A stretch of 64,000 nt of DNA from Vagococcus salmoninarum (GCF_003987495.1 NZ_NGJU01000016.1:27494-91493); one strand, 5' to 3'; shown: positions 7,634 to 17,104, counted from the stretch's first letter. Made by a program: numbers and translations. Notes: generated from the sequence alone by a model not told the origin.

Positions 7634-8141
7634 AGATGGAATTTTTATTGCTAAAAGTGCAGATGTTGTCGGGAAAGTTAAGTTGAAACCGGCAAGTAAT
7701 ATTTGGTTTCAAGCGGTTTTACGAGGAGACTATAACGAAATCATTATCGGTGAGCGGACAAATATCCAAGATGGGGCAGTGGTTCATGTTGATCATGATC
7801 ATCCTGTGCTGATTGGGGCAGATGTGACGGTGGGCCATAACTGTATTATTCATGGCTGTGAAGTTGGGAATAATGTTTTAGTAGGCATGGGGGCAACGGT
7901 GATGAATGGGGCGGTGATTGGTGAAAATACCATTATTGGCGCTAACTCTTTAGTGACGGAAGGCAAGCAAATCCCGCCTAATTCTTTAATTATGGGTAGC
8001 CCAGCTAAATTTATTAGACATTTAACCCCGGAAGAAATTGCTGGCATTACACAAAATGCCGCCTATTATGTTGAAAATAGTCAACAATTTGCAAGTCAGG
8101 CATTTAAACAAGATTCTGCTGGTTATGTGGAGGTTGACTAA
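7626..8141 (+). CDS. Gamma-carbonic anhydrase family protein (YrdA-like)
   Basis: 171 residues from a GTG start with AAAGGAG 10 bases upstream. It is a left-handed beta-helix of hexapeptide repeats (VVHVDHDHPVLIGADVTVGH, NCIIHGCEVGNNVLVGMGAT). The three metal-ligand histidines expected in this family are visible in HVDHDH, GHNC and IHGC. Homologues bind zinc or iron; many are not proven carbonic anhydrases. It overlaps the upstream small gene by 8 bases and the downstream acetyltransferase by one base. Confidence 0.9.
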   Translation: MSKDGIFIAKSADVVGKVKLKPASNIWFQAVLRGDYNEIIIGERTNIQDGAVVHVDHDHPVLIGADVTVGHNCIIHGCEVGNNVLVGMGATVMNGAVIGENTIIGANSLVTEGKQIPPNSLIMGSPAKFIRHLTPEEIAGITQNAAYYVENSQQFASQAFKQDSAGYVEVD

Positions 8142-8557
8142 TGCCGGAAGCTTATCGCTTTAGTGACAACCAAGTCATCAGCCAAGAGCAGTTACTAGAA
8201 CTATATGGAAGTGTCGGTTGGACAGCCTATACTGATCAGCCAGCCTTATTGCAACAAGCTGTGGCAAAATCCTTAAAGGTGATTAGTCTTTGGCAAGGTG
8301 AGAAACTTTGTGGACTAATTAGAGTTGTTGGAGATGGCTTAACGATTATTTATATTCAAGATATTTTAGTTAATCCAAGCTTTCAAAAACAAGGTTTGGG
8401 AAGCCAACTAATGACAAAAATCTTTGAAGCCTATCCAGAAGTTCGACAAAAAGTTTTGTTGACAGAAGAAACCCCAGGAACGAGAAGGTTTTATGAAAGT
8501 CTGGGATTTAATTCTTGTGATGATGGCAATGTCGTTGCTTTTGGCAAATTCAAATAA
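8141..8557 (+). CDS. GNAT family N-acetyltransferase
   Basis: 138 residues. The acetyl-CoA binding motif A is ILVNPSFQKQGLGSQLMTKI (Q/RxxGxG/A), followed by VLLTEETPGTRRFYESLGFN. Start and upstream stop overlap (TAATG), which shows tight coupling with the carbonic anhydrase-like gene. The substrate cannot be told from sequence. A terminator follows. Confidence 0.9.
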   Translation: MPEAYRFSDNQVISQEQLLELYGSVGWTAYTDQPALLQQAVAKSLKVISLWQGEKLCGLIRVVGDGLTIIYIQDILVNPSFQKQGLGSQLMTKIFEAYPEVRQKVLLTEETPGTRRFYESLGFNSCDDGNVVAFGKFK

Positions 8558-8559
8558 AA

Positions 8560-8592
8560 CAAAAAACAATCCCTAGGGATTGTTTTTTTTGT
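8560..8592. terminator. Bidirectional terminator
   Basis: A symmetric palindrome AACAATCCCTAGGGATTGTT with A runs on the left and T runs on the right separates the convergent acetyltransferase and nitroreductase genes. Confidence 0.88.
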
Positions 8593-8596
8593 TTAT

Positions 8597-9193
8597 TTAT
8601 TTAATTGTGCGGAAACGAGCGGCATCATCCATGTATTCTTTCTCGCCAGCAGGTGCTTCAATTGAACCAAAAGGCATTTGAGCTGTTAATTTCCAGTTAG
8701 CTGGAATATCCCAAGTGCTAGCGACTTCGCTATCGATTAATGGGTTGTAGTGTTGTAATGAGGCACCAATATTTTTTTCAGCTAAAGCGACCCAGACAGA
8801 ATGTTGAGCAATACCAGTTGATTGTTCAGACCAGATTGGGAAGTTATCAGCGTATAAAGCAAATTGATCTTGTAAAGATTTAACAACATCAGTGTCTTCA
8901 AAGAATAAGATTGTTCCTTTGCCAGCTGCAAAACTTGCTAATTTTGCTTGGGTGTTAGGAAAAGCTTCAGCTGGTGTCACTGGTTTTAAGGCCCCTTCAA
9001 CGATTGACCATAATTTTTGGTGAGCATCTTCTAATAAGATAACGACGCGTGATGTTTGTGAGTTAAATGATGATGGGCTTTCTTTGACTGCTGAATGAAT
9101 CAATGTTTCTAATTCTGTTTCTGTTAAACTAATATTAGAACCAATCTCGTAGATTGAGCGTCTGTTTTTTAACGTGTCGATAAAGTTTGTCAT
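8597..9193 (-). CDS. Nitroreductase family protein (Frm2/HbN-like)
   Basis: 198 residues. It starts MTNFIDTLKNRRSIYEIGSN and then has ESPSSFNSQTSRVVIL and NIGASLQHYNPLID, the pattern of the single-domain FMN nitroreductases resembling yeast Frm2. An AAAGGGG ribosome site precedes ATG. It likely reduces nitro or related electrophiles with NAD(P)H in the cytosol, possibly in lipid or oxidative stress. It is monocistronic between two terminated units. Confidence 0.88.
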   Translation of the reverse strand: MTNFIDTLKNRRSIYEIGSNISLTETELETLIHSAVKESPSSFNSQTSRVVILLEDAHQKLWSIVEGALKPVTPAEAFPNTQAKLASFAAGKGTILFFEDTDVVKSLQDQFALYADNFPIWSEQSTGIAQHSVWVALAEKNIGASLQHYNPLIDSEVASTWDIPANWKLTAQMPFGSIEAPAGEKEYMDDAARFRTIK

Positions 9194-9295
9194 AATATGT
9201 GTACCCCTTTAATATTTTTTTTATTTGATTACATGACTTAGTATATCTGCTTACTTAAAATAAGTAAAAAGTTATGCTCACAAAAAATAAAAAAG

Positions 9296-9868
9296 TTACC
9301 AACTAAAGATTAAACCATAGCCTAAGGCGAAAACTTCCCGTAAATAAGTCACGGTTTTCGCACTTGTTGTCGATTTTGCAGCTAAGCCAGTGACATTGTT
9401 AATGCCGATTCGTTTAGCTAACATTTTGGCTCGATAGAGATGGAAATCATTAGAAACCACAACTGTTTGCCCTAAGTCTGTCAGTTTTTTTGCATTCAGC
9501 AAGTTTTCCATCGTATTAGTTGATTCGTCTTCTCGGATAATCATGTCTGGATCAATGCCGTGACTAATCAAATAGTCAGCCATGACATTAGCTTCAGAAT
9601 CCATTTCATCATGACCTTGGGCACCAGTAACAACGACTTTTGTAGCTGGATTATTTTGTAAATAAATTAAGGCTGTGTCTAAGCGCTCTTTTAAAACAGG
9701 ACTCGGCTTGGCAGGTTTTCCCCGGACTTGCGCACCTAAAATGATTAATGAGTCAGCGGACTCAATCCCTTGGTCGTTAACAGAGCTTAAAATCAAGCTG
9801 AAGACTAACATACTGTAGAGTAAGCCTAAAGAAAAGATTAATAAGGCAATTCGTTTAAATTTTTTCAT
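9296..9868 (-). CDS. YdcF/SanA-like membrane protein (DUF218, ElyC fold)
   Basis: 190 residues. An N-terminal membrane span (IALLIFSLGLLYSMLVFSLI) is followed by the DUF218 domain with ADSLIILGAQVRGKPAKPSP, KVVVTGAQGHDEMDSEANVM and VVSNDFHLYRAKMLAKR. The domain faces outward. SanA and ElyC affect envelope integrity and vancomycin exclusion in enterobacteria, but the reaction is unknown. The GGAGATGAC ribosome site supports ATG 9868. Confidence 0.85.
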   Translation of the reverse strand: MKKFKRIALLIFSLGLLYSMLVFSLILSSVNDQGIESADSLIILGAQVRGKPAKPSPVLKERLDTALIYLQNNPATKVVVTGAQGHDEMDSEANVMADYLISHGIDPDMIIREDESTNTMENLLNAKKLTDLGQTVVVSNDFHLYRAKMLAKRIGINNVTGLAAKSTTSAKTVTYLREVFALGYGLIFSW

Positions 9869-9957
9869 CGTGTGTCATCTCCTATAATTGCATTAGTGAC
9901 AGTATAACGAGAAAATATTAACGAAAGTTGAGGAAAAGTATAAGAATTAGATAATAT

Positions 9958-10854
9958 TTATTGACAGTTTTTTAATAAAGTTGCTTTAGCAGTTTGAAAA
10001 CTTCGGAGAAACTTCGGATGATCAAGTAAGCTCATCATGGCAATACACTGATCAATTTGTTTTAGATAGTTAGGATCTTTAGTTAAAGCGTAGTTTAATT
10101 CCCCTTCGAAAAACAAATAAATAATTCGTTCGAAAGACATATCAATCGAATCACTAATTTCTTTTAAAGCAGGGAGGAAATAGTTAACTTTCGACCACTC
10201 GTTTTGATCAACTAATTGATCGATAAAGTTGATTAAAGTGGCAGCTAATAAGCGGTTAGTTGCTTGGAAATGCTGGTAGTTAGCTAGTTTTTGCAAAGCT
10301 CGCTCCATTAATTGTGTTGTCAATGAGATTGGAAAGTAAGATAAACTATTAGCAAAGACTTCTAATTCGAATAACGTCCAGCTTTCAACCCCTAACAAGT
10401 AGTTTTTGATGAACTTGATCGGTTCCGCTGTTTGTTCCCAAAAGGCGATGTCAGAATGGTTAGTCAAAGAAGCAATTGAAAAACCACTTAGATAAATCAA
10501 GTTTTTTTGGAGGGTGGCTTTGAAGCCAAGTTGATCTGCTAATGAGAGATAGTTTTTTTTCAACTCTGCTAAGTTGCCAGTGTTCGAAGCGTCAGCATAA
10601 ATTTCAGCATAAGGTTGCAGTTCATGACCTTGATAACCATTTTTAATATAAATAAATTCATCGTAAGTTAAATACAACCGTTCTAAGGTTTTTTCAAAAT
10701 GATTAAGCCCCATTTGGTGTTGGCCTTTTTCAAAGGCAATGGCATAAGATTTAGAGACGATGCCACTGTAAATTTCTTTTTGCCGAAAGCCTTTATCAAG
10801 ACGAATTTGGCGAATGGTAGGTCCGTAAGTTTCGATAGTTATGCTCCTTTTCAT
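9958..10854 (-). CDS. Rgg/GadR/MutR family transcriptional regulator
   Basis: 298 residues, normal for the family. The N-terminal HTH (YGPTIRQIRLDKGFRQKEIY, then SGIVSKSYAIAFEKGQHQM) is followed by a C-terminal TPR-like domain that in relatives binds short hydrophobic peptides. The ATG at 10854 lies only 11 bases past a TATACT -10, implying a leader of about 5 bases. An AAAAGGAG sequence lies inside the gene, 7 bases before an ATC codon, so the true start is uncertain. It is divergent from an MFS exporter across a perfect palindrome. No SHP-type peptide gene was seen beside it. Confidence 0.9.
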   Translation of the reverse strand: MKRSITIETYGPTIRQIRLDKGFRQKEIYSGIVSKSYAIAFEKGQHQMGLNHFEKTLERLYLTYDEFIYIKNGYQGHELQPYAEIYADASNTGNLAELKKNYLSLADQLGFKATLQKNLIYLSGFSIASLTNHSDIAFWEQTAEPIKFIKNYLLGVESWTLFELEVFANSLSYFPISLTTQLMERALQKLANYQHFQATNRLLAATLINFIDQLVDQNEWSKVNYFLPALKEISDSIDMSFERIIYLFFEGELNYALTKDPNYLKQIDQCIAMMSLLDHPKFLRSFQTAKATLLKNCQ

Positions 10855-10861
10855 TTAATAG

Positions 10862-10877
10862 GTCTAGTATACTAGAC
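10862..10877. promoter_or_regulatory. Perfect 16-bp palindrome, candidate operator of the Rgg/MFS pair
   Basis: GTCTAGTATACTAGAC is its own reverse complement. It sits in the 90-bp gap between the divergent Rgg regulator and MFS gene and contains TATACT -10-like hexamers on both strands. Confidence 0.6.
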
Positions 10878-10944
10878 TTTTTTTAGAAGGGGAAGTTTTC
10901 CAAGGTAAACTAAAACTATCAAAACCAACGAAGGAGTCTTGACT

Positions 10945-12204
10945 ATGAAACTATTAAAAATGAATCAAACTTACCGACACTTAATTTTTGCAACGCTATT
11001 TTCAACTTTTGGCGACAGCATTTATTATATCGCCTTATTAACCTACGCTAGCCAGTTTGAAAATGCTACCTTAGCTATTACGCTAGTCAGTTTATCAGAA
11101 ACTTTACCATACTTATTAGGCGTAGTGACAGGTGGTTTAGCCGATCAAAGTCGAAATAAAAATCGCAAGCTGATAATGATGGGAGCCAGTCGTGGCCTTT
11201 TATATGGAATCGTTGGAATTTTAATGGGCTTTCAGCAGTCCTTATTATTGTTAGGTGGGATTATTACAATTAACTTTATTTCCGATATTATTGGTAAATA
11301 TGCAAGTGGTTTGACCATTGTTTTTTATCCTTACATTGTCAAAGGAGAAGATTTGGAAGAAGCTCAAGGCTTAAGTGGGGCCTTGCAACAAACGGCAAGT
11401 ATTGCTGCTGGGTTTATCGGTGCCTTCTTAATCGGCATCTTTTCTTATCAAGTCATGGCTTGGTTGAATAGTTTAATGTTCTGGGCTGTGATGGTCATGA
11501 TGTTAGTGTTAAGCCCTAAATTGCACCAAATTGAAAAAGAGTCATTAACAGTGACTGAAAGTCAAAGTCTGAAGGAGTTCTTTCAAGATATTTTGAGTGC
11601 ACTGAAAATTTTAAAACAGCAGCAACTTTTATTTAGGGCCTTATTATTATTAGCTGCAGCCAATGGCTTTTTATCACTCTTATCACCATTAATTAGTATT
11701 TACTTCAGTCAGTACCCTCATTTGATTGTTGGTAATTTTGCTTTAATGATTGCCTTGATGCAAGGCATATTCGCAGTCGGTATTATTGCCGGGAATTTAT
11801 TAGGAGCGAAGCTAGCAAAAAATCTTTCTTTAATGTTCATCTGTCAATTAATCTTTCTAAGCTTAACGTTGATTAGTCTTTCCTTGATGATGCAATCAAT
11901 TCCATTCGTCTACCTTAGTTCGATTATGGCTACTTTTTTATGTGGTGTGGCCAGTCCGAAACTATCGGCCTTATTATTAAAAAGCATTCCCGTTGCTCAA
12001 TTAGGAACTGTCTCTGGCGGTGTTAATACGATCTTGATGGCAACAGCCCCAATGATGACAATCCTTTTTACAACAATTATTACAGCCCTAGGTTTAAAGA
12101 CGGGCCTAAGTCTTTTTATGGTGAGTAGTGGCCTGTGCTTAGGGATAATTAAATTTTTACCTCAGCAAGTCAATGTTGAAAAATCAACTAATATGGTAAA
12201 ATAA
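10945..12204 (+). CDS. MFS transporter (DHA3/MefA-like)
   Basis: 419 residues with about 12 membrane segments, starting at ATG 10945 with GAAGGAG upstream. The pattern FATLFSTFGDSIYYIALLTY at the first helix and GLADQSRNKNRKLIMMGASR at loop 2-3 is that of the MFS_3/DHA3 drug exporters such as Mef-type macrolide pumps. The substrate is not predictable. It is divergent from an Rgg regulator, which probably controls it. A 4-OT gene follows 27 bases downstream. Confidence 0.88.
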   Translation: MKLLKMNQTYRHLIFATLFSTFGDSIYYIALLTYASQFENATLAITLVSLSETLPYLLGVVTGGLADQSRNKNRKLIMMGASRGLLYGIVGILMGFQQSLLLLGGIITINFISDIIGKYASGLTIVFYPYIVKGEDLEEAQGLSGALQQTASIAAGFIGAFLIGIFSYQVMAWLNSLMFWAVMVMMLVLSPKLHQIEKESLTVTESQSLKEFFQDILSALKILKQQQLLFRALLLLAAANGFLSLLSPLISIYFSQYPHLIVGNFALMIALMQGIFAVGIIAGNLLGAKLAKNLSLMFICQLIFLSLTLISLSLMMQSIPFVYLSSIMATFLCGVASPKLSALLLKSIPVAQLGTVSGGVNTILMATAPMMTILFTTIITALGLKTGLSLFMVSSGLCLGIIKFLPQQVNVEKSTNMVK

Positions 12205-12231
12205 AGAAAACACTAAAGGAGGAAGTTGTGT

Positions 12232-12411
12232 ATGCCAATTATTAATATCCAAATGTTAGCAGGTCGGACACCAGAACAAAAAGCCGGCTTAATCAAAGAT
12301 GTGACAGCAGCCGTTGTTAAAAATACTGGGGCTAGTCCTGAGGCTGTTTCAATTATTATTAGTGACATGGAAAAAGAAAATTACGGTTTAGCCGGTAAGG
12401 TTAAGAAATAA
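12232..12411 (+). CDS. 4-oxalocrotonate tautomerase family protein (DmpI-like)
   Basis: 59 residues after choosing ATG 12232, which places the catalytic proline directly after Met (MPIINIQMLAGRTPEQKAGL); AAAGGAGGAAG is upstream. Met removal exposes Pro1, the general base of the tautomerase superfamily. It is typical in length and probably hexameric. The physiological substrate is unknown. It follows the MFS exporter and is likely cotranscribed. Confidence 0.93.
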   Translation: MPIINIQMLAGRTPEQKAGLIKDVTAAVVKNTGASPEAVSIIISDMEKENYGLAGKVKK

Positions 12412-12414
12412 ACT

Positions 12415-12720
12415 ATTGCCAAAGTCCCTTAATCGTGGTTAAATAGATGAATATAGTCTTTATCAGTGAGAAAGACACCAATTATTAGATGCTGTTTCTC
12501 AGAGAAGGAAAACTTGGCTGTAATTTTCCTAAACATCGCTAACTATTGACCACTTTCGAGAATTTAGTTTGAAACTAAGTCGGCCGGACCGTTATCCCGT
12601 CTTAAGAGAAGTTAGCAAAGGGAGTTTACTAGCTAATATTCTAAAATTTAGGTGGAACCACGACCATTATCGTCCTAATGTTTTGTAAGTTATTTACAAA
12701 ACATTAGGCTTTTTTTATTG
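12415..12720 (+). promoter_or_regulatory. T-box riboswitch, threonine-specific
   Basis: The conserved T-box AGGTGGAACCACG is at 12650-12662. It precedes a 15-bp terminator stem CCTAATGTTTTGTAA (12674-12688) / (12693-12708) and a T run. Upstream, AAAGT (12421-12425) pairs with ACTTT (12552-12556) to close Stem I, placing ACC (12549-12551) followed by A in the specifier position. ACC is a threonine codon. The UGGA of the T-box would pair with a tRNA ending UCCA, as in tRNA-Thr. Uncharged tRNA-Thr would favour the antiterminator and allow thrS transcription. Confidence 0.92.
12674..12717 (+). terminator. T-box regulatory terminator before thrS
   Basis: A 15-bp perfect stem with 7 T residues after it. 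This is the attenuator switched by the T-box, and the antiterminator is the alternative fold with the conserved box just upstream. Confidence 0.9.
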
Positions 12721-12785
12721 TCAAAAGGTTTCAGATCTCTGACTGAACAGACCAAAATAAGTAATAAACTATAGGAGGAAATCAC

Positions 12786-14732
12786 ATGTCAATTATTAAT
12801 GTTACATTCCCAGATGGCGCTTTGAAAGAATTTCCAAAAGGCTCATCAACATTTGAAATCGCTGAAAGTATTAGCAAAAGTTTAGCAAAAAAAGCTCTAG
12901 CCGGTAAGTTTAACGGTGAACTAGTCGATTTAGTTCGCCCCTTAGAAGTTGACGGCAAGATCGAAATCGTTACTGCTGATCACGAAGATGCTTTAGGAAT
13001 TTTACGTCACTCTACAGCCCATTTAATGGCTAATGCTGTTCGTCGCCTATTTCCGGAGATTCATTTTGGCGTAGGTCCAGCTATTGAAAATGGCTTCTAC
13101 TACGATACTGATAATAGTTCACAGCCGATTTCGGAAGAAGATTTACCGAAAATTGAAGCTGAAATGATGAAAATTGTGAAAGAAAATAATCCAATTGTCC
13201 GTAAGTCAGTGACTAAAGAGGAAGCTTTAGAATTATTTAAAGCAGACCCTTATAAAGTTGAATTGATTACTGATTTACCAGCAGATGAAGAAATCACTGT
13301 TTATGATCAAGGGGATTTTGTTGATTTATGTCGTGGCGTTCACGTGCCATCAACTGGTCGAATTCAAGTCTTTAAATTACTATCAGTGGCAGGTGCTTAC
13401 TGGCGTGGTAATTCCGATAACCAAATGATGCAACGGGTTTACGGAACAGCCTTCTTTGATAAAAAAGCGTTAAAAGATTACTTACAATTCCGTGAAGAAA
13501 TGAAAGAGCGTGATCACCGTAAATTAGGGAAAGAGCTAGGCATCTTTATGACAAACTCTGATGTTGGTTCTGGTTTACCTTTCTGGTTACCAAATGGTGC
13601 GACAATTCGTCGAACAATCGAACGTTACATTACTGACAAAGAGATCAGCTTAGGTTATCAACATGTTTACACACCAATTATGGCAAATGTTGAGTTTTAC
13701 AAAACTTCTGGTCACTGGGATCATTACCATGAAGACATGTTCCCACCAATGGACATGGGTGATGGTGAAATGCTCGTTTTACGTCCAATGAACTGTCCTC
13801 ATCATATGATGGTTTATAAAAACGACGTTCACAGTTACCGTGAACTACCAATTAGAATTGCTGAACTTGGCATGATGCACCGTTATGAGAAGAGTGGTGC
13901 CTTATCAGGTCTCCAACGGGTCCGAGAAATGACATTAAACGATGGTCATACTTTCGTTCGCCCTGATCAAATCAAAGAGGAATTCAAACGGACATTAGAA
14001 TTAATGTTAGCTGTTTATGATGACTTTGCAATTGATGATTACAAATTCCGGTTAAGTTACCGTGATCCTGAAAATACTGAAAAATACTTTGACGATGACG
14101 AGATGTGGGATAAGGCTCAAAGAATGATCAAAGAAGCTGTTGATGAAATGGGCTTAGAGTACTTTGAAGCAGAAGGGGAAGCAGCCTTCTACGGTCCAAA
14201 ACTTGACGTCCAAGTTAAAACAGCCATGGGAATTGAAGAAACCTTGTCAACAATTCAATTAGATTTCTTATTACCAGAACGTTTTGATCTAACTTACGTT
14301 GGCGAAGATGGTGAGAACTCTCATCGTCCAGTTGTTATCCACCGTGGAATTGTCTCAACGATGGAACGTTTTGTGGCTCACTTAACAGAAGTCCACAAAG
14401 GGGCGTTCCCGACTTGGTTAGCGCCGATTCAAGGAACGATTATTCCTGTTAGTAATGATCACCATATGGATTATGCTTTCGAGATCAAAGAAAAATTAGC
14501 TAGCCTAGGCTTACGTTTCGAAGTCGATGAACGGAACGAAAAAATGGGTTACAAAATTCGTAGTTCGCAAACGCAAAAAATCCCGTATCAAGTAGTTGTG
14601 GGAGACAAAGAAGTCGAAGCTGGTGAAGTTAATATTCGCCGCTACGGCAGTAAAGAAACTGCCTCAATGTTAGCGGAAGTTTTCATTGAGAGTGTAATAG
14701 CTGAAGTTAAAAATTATAGCCGTAAAGATTAA
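12786..14732 (+). CDS. thrS: Threonine--tRNA ligase
   Basis: 648 residues, standard length. Domains in order: TGS (1-62), the editing/second-additional domain with the HxxxH metal motif [11 protein letters not shown] (about 76-80), the class II catalytic core with motif 2 [20 protein letters not shown], the zinc-ligand Cys in RPMNCPHHM, and the C-terminal anticodon-binding domain (about 540-640). It charges tRNA-Thr in the cytosol and removes Ser-tRNA-Thr. Expression is controlled by the T-box upstream. The ribosome site is AGGAGG. Confidence 0.98.
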   Translation: MSIINVTFPDGALKEFPKGSSTFEIAESISKSLAKKALAGKFNGELVDLVRPLEVDGKIEIVTADHEDALGILRHSTAHLMANAVRRLFPEIHFGVGPAIENGFYYDTDNSSQPISEEDLPKIEAEMMKIVKENNPIVRKSVTKEEALELFKADPYKVELITDLPADEEITVYDQGDFVDLCRGVHVPSTGRIQVFKLLSVAGAYWRGNSDNQMMQRVYGTAFFDKKALKDYLQFREEMKERDHRKLGKELGIFMTNSDVGSGLPFWLPNGATIRRTIERYITDKEISLGYQHVYTPIMANVEFYKTSGHWDHYHEDMFPPMDMGDGEMLVLRPMNCPHHMMVYKNDVHSYRELPIRIAELGMMHRYEKSGALSGLQRVREMTLNDGHTFVRPDQIKEEFKRTLELMLAVYDDFAIDDYKFRLSYRDPENTEKYFDDDEMWDKAQRMIKEAVDEMGLEYFEAEGEAAFYGPKLDVQVKTAMGIEETLSTIQLDFLLPERFDLTYVGEDGENSHRPVVIHRGIVSTMERFVAHLTEVHKGAFPTWLAPIQGTIIPVSNDHHMDYAFEIKEKLASLGLRFEVDERNEKMGYKIRSSQTQKIPYQVVVGDKEVEAGEVNIRRYGSKETASMLAEVFIESVIAEVKNYSRKD

Positions 14733-14734
14733 TT

Positions 14735-14774
14735 AAAAGGATTGCTCCTAAGTTTAGAGAGCAATCCTTTTCTT
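14735..14774 (+). terminator. Rho-independent terminator of thrS
   Basis: Stem AAAGGATTGCTC / GAGCAATCCTTT around an 11-base loop, followed by TTCTTATTT. Confidence 0.88.
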
Positions 14775-14861
14775 ATTTCAATTGATTGTAATAATTTTAT
14801 TAAGTTAAAGGGAATTCAATTGCTAATCAGCTAAATAAATGAGATACTTTCAAGAGTCAAC

Positions 14862-14904
14862 CGAGTTTACTCAAGCTAGGGAAGTCCTAGGCTAATTGAA
14901 CTCG
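14862..14904 (+). other. Nested hairpin in the leader of the PBP gene
   Basis: Outer arms CGAGTT (14862-14867) and AACTCG (14899-14904) enclose CTAGG-GAAGT-CCTAG. It lies 33 bases before the PBP start and has no T run. Role unknown; it may be an RNA structure or protein site. Confidence 0.3.
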
Positions 14905-14936
14905 ATTATTAAACAAGTTTGGAAGGAATCATTAAA

Positions 14937-17066
14937 ATGAAAGAAAAACCTAAAAATAAATTTATAGAAAAATTAAAGTCCGAACAGAAGGCGGAAGTCA
15001 AAGGGGCAACCAAAAAATCTCACATCCCCTTTCGCTTAAACTTTTTGTTCTTTGTCGTCTTTGGTTTGTTCGTGGCACTATTAGTCCAGTTAGCTTACTT
15101 ACAAATTGCTCATGGCAGCTTTTTTGAAGCGAAGATTGAATGGTCACAAAAAACAGTTGTTCAAGGCAATGCTCCCAGAGGAATGATTTATGATGCCAAA
15201 GGTGAAGTATTAGTTGGTAATGAAGCCAATCAAGCGATTATTTATACGAAGCGAGAAACGATGCAAACCCCTGAAATGCGAACTGTTTCAGAGAAAATTG
15301 TCAATTTAATTGCTATTGAAGCGGATAAACTAAGCGAACGAGACAAAAAGGATTATTGGTTAGCTGATGCTGCTAATTTAAAAGCCGCTCAAGGCCGCTT
15401 AAAAGATAAAGAAAAAGCAACTAGTTTATCAAATGCGGAAGTTTACAGCAACACAGTTGATAAAGTGACTGAGGAAGAAATAGCTTTCGATCAAGAGACG
15501 TTAAAAGCCGCAACAGTCTTCAAACGAATCAATGGGGCCTATGCCATGACCCCAGTTTTTATTAAAAATAAAAATGTTACAAAAGAAGAAGTCGCGATTA
15601 TTGGTGAGAACATTACCGAGATACCAGGAATTTCAACGGGGATGGATTGGGACCGGGAATACCCAAGAGAAGATTTTATGCGGAGTATCTTAGGAACGGT
15701 TTCTTCGGAAAAAACCGGCTTACCGGAAGAAGAGAGCGCTGCTTACTTGGCTAAAGGCTATGCTCGCAACGATCGAGTTGGTTTAAGTTACTTAGAAAAG
15801 CAATATGAATCAGTTTTAAAAGGGACTAAATCTCAATCAGAAGTCATCATTAATAAAGAAACAAATGAGATTGAATCAAATAAAGAAGTTTACGAAGGTG
15901 AAAAAGGTAAAAACTTAGTCTTAACTATTGACATGGAGTTCCAGAAAAAAGTCACTGAGATTCTTGAGAAAAACTACCAAATCATCGAAGGTAAAGGCAA
16001 AACAGCTTATTCAGAAGGTATTTATGCCGTTGTCAATCATCCTAAAACGGGTGAAATCAATGCTATGGTTGGTTTGGCTCGAGATGAAGACACTGGGGAA
16101 CTGAAAGACGATACGTTAGGAACGATTAATAATGTCTTTACTCCAGGCTCGGTAATTAAAGGAGCAACGATTATGTCAGGTTACGAAAATGGCATTATTT
16201 CTGGAAATGACAGCTTAGTCGATGAAGTGATTCAACTTAAAGGTGATAATCCTAAAAAATCAGTTTTCACTAGTGGCCCTCAATCGTTAACAGCCATCGA
16301 TGCCTTAAGACGGTCTTCCAACGTTTACATGATGAAAATTGTGATGGGAATGATGGGTGAAACTTACACACCGAATATGACTTTAGGTGATCATAGTAAC
16401 GTTTTCCAAACCTTAAGAAACAGCTATGAGAGTTTTGGTTTAGGAACAGCAACTGGCATTGATTTGCCAGGAGAAAGCAATGGCTTAGTTCCGAAAATCC
16501 ATTACACTGACGATGGTAATTTAATCGAAGGTCGGATGGGTAACTTACTGGATTTATCTTATGGAAACTTTGATGCCTATACAACGATGCAAGTGGCTCA
16601 ATATATTTCAACGATCGCTAATGATGGCATAAAAGTCGCGCCTCATGTCGTTAAAGGGGTTTATGGTAATAGTGCTGATGGTGGTTTAGGTGAGTTGGAA
16701 CAAAATATTACACCAAAAATCATGTCTAGTGTTGGTACTCAAGATCAGCTAGAGATTATCCAAGAAGGAATGTACCAAGTGATTAATCATTACGGTGGTA
16801 CGGCTCAGTTTTACGAAATGCCTTCAACGAAGTATGTCGCTGCTGGTAAAACAGGAACAGCGGAAGTTCCAAAAAACAATCCGAATGATCCTGAAAACCC
16901 AATTAACCTCGTTAATAGTACAATGGTAGCTTATGCGCCTTACGATGATCCAAAAGTTGCAGTCACAGTTATATTGCCACATTTAAAAGATGAAGAGGAT
17001 AATTTGAATACGAAAATTACAGCAGAAATCTTAAATGCTTATTATGATTTTTACGAAAAAGACTAG
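14937..17066 (+). CDS. Class B penicillin-binding protein (PBP2-type transpeptidase, PBP2B/PbpA-like)
   Basis: 709 residues from ATG 14937, preceded by GGAAGGA. Short basic cytoplasmic tail, one membrane span (LNFLFFVVFGLFVALLVQLA), a dimerisation/pedestal domain starting GNAPRGMIYDAKGEVLVGN, then the transpeptidase domain. Active-site motifs are visible: SVIK (Ser about 405), SSN (about 461) and KTG in AAGKTGTAEVP (about 637). Class B enzymes crosslink peptidoglycan. The gene order with rpmG downstream matches the enterococcal elongation PBP2B locus, so an elongasome role is likely. Ends at a strong terminator. Confidence 0.93.
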   Translation: MKEKPKNKFIEKLKSEQKAEVKGATKKSHIPFRLNFLFFVVFGLFVALLVQLAYLQIAHGSFFEAKIEWSQKTVVQGNAPRGMIYDAKGEVLVGNEANQAIIYTKRETMQTPEMRTVSEKIVNLIAIEADKLSERDKKDYWLADAANLKAAQGRLKDKEKATSLSNAEVYSNTVDKVTEEEIAFDQETLKAATVFKRINGAYAMTPVFIKNKNVTKEEVAIIGENITEIPGISTGMDWDREYPREDFMRSILGTVSSEKTGLPEEESAAYLAKGYARNDRVGLSYLEKQYESVLKGTKSQSEVIINKETNEIESNKEVYEGEKGKNLVLTIDMEFQKKVTEILEKNYQIIEGKGKTAYSEGIYAVVNHPKTGEINAMVGLARDEDTGELKDDTLGTINNVFTPGSVIKGATIMSGYENGIISGNDSLVDEVIQLKGDNPKKSVFTSGPQSLTAIDALRRSSNVYMMKIVMGMMGETYTPNMTLGDHSNVFQTLRNSYESFGLGTATGIDLPGESNGLVPKIHYTDDGNLIEGRMGNLLDLSYGNFDAYTTMQVAQYISTIANDGIKVAPHVVKGVYGNSADGGLGELEQNITPKIMSSVGTQDQLEIIQEGMYQVINHYGGTAQFYEMPSTKYVAAGKTGTAEVPKNNPNDPENPINLVNSTMVAYAPYDDPKVAVTVILPHLKDEEDNLNTKITAEILNAYYDFYEKD

Positions 17067-17067
17067 T

Positions 17068-17104
17068 GAAAAAGAGTGACGTCAGCCAGATGTCACTCTT
17101 TTTT
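17068..17104 (+). terminator. Rho-independent terminator of the PBP gene
   Basis: Stem AAAAGAGTGAC / GTCACTCTTTT with an 11-base loop and a T run. Confidence 0.88.

Noticed and set aside
7850-8047. Minus-strand frame inside the gamma-carbonic anhydrase gene
   Set aside because: It is a mirror of the hexapeptide-repeat coding pattern and has no start signal.
12470-12480. ACC in GACACCAA as the T-box specifier
   Set aside because: It lies on the 5' side of Stem I. The ACC at 12549-12551 is on the 3' strand, is followed by a purine and is flanked by Stem I closing pairs, so it fits better.
16270-16611. Minus-strand frame of 113 codons inside the PBP gene
   Set aside because: No ribosome site or recognised domain, and completely overlapped by the conserved transpeptidase domain.
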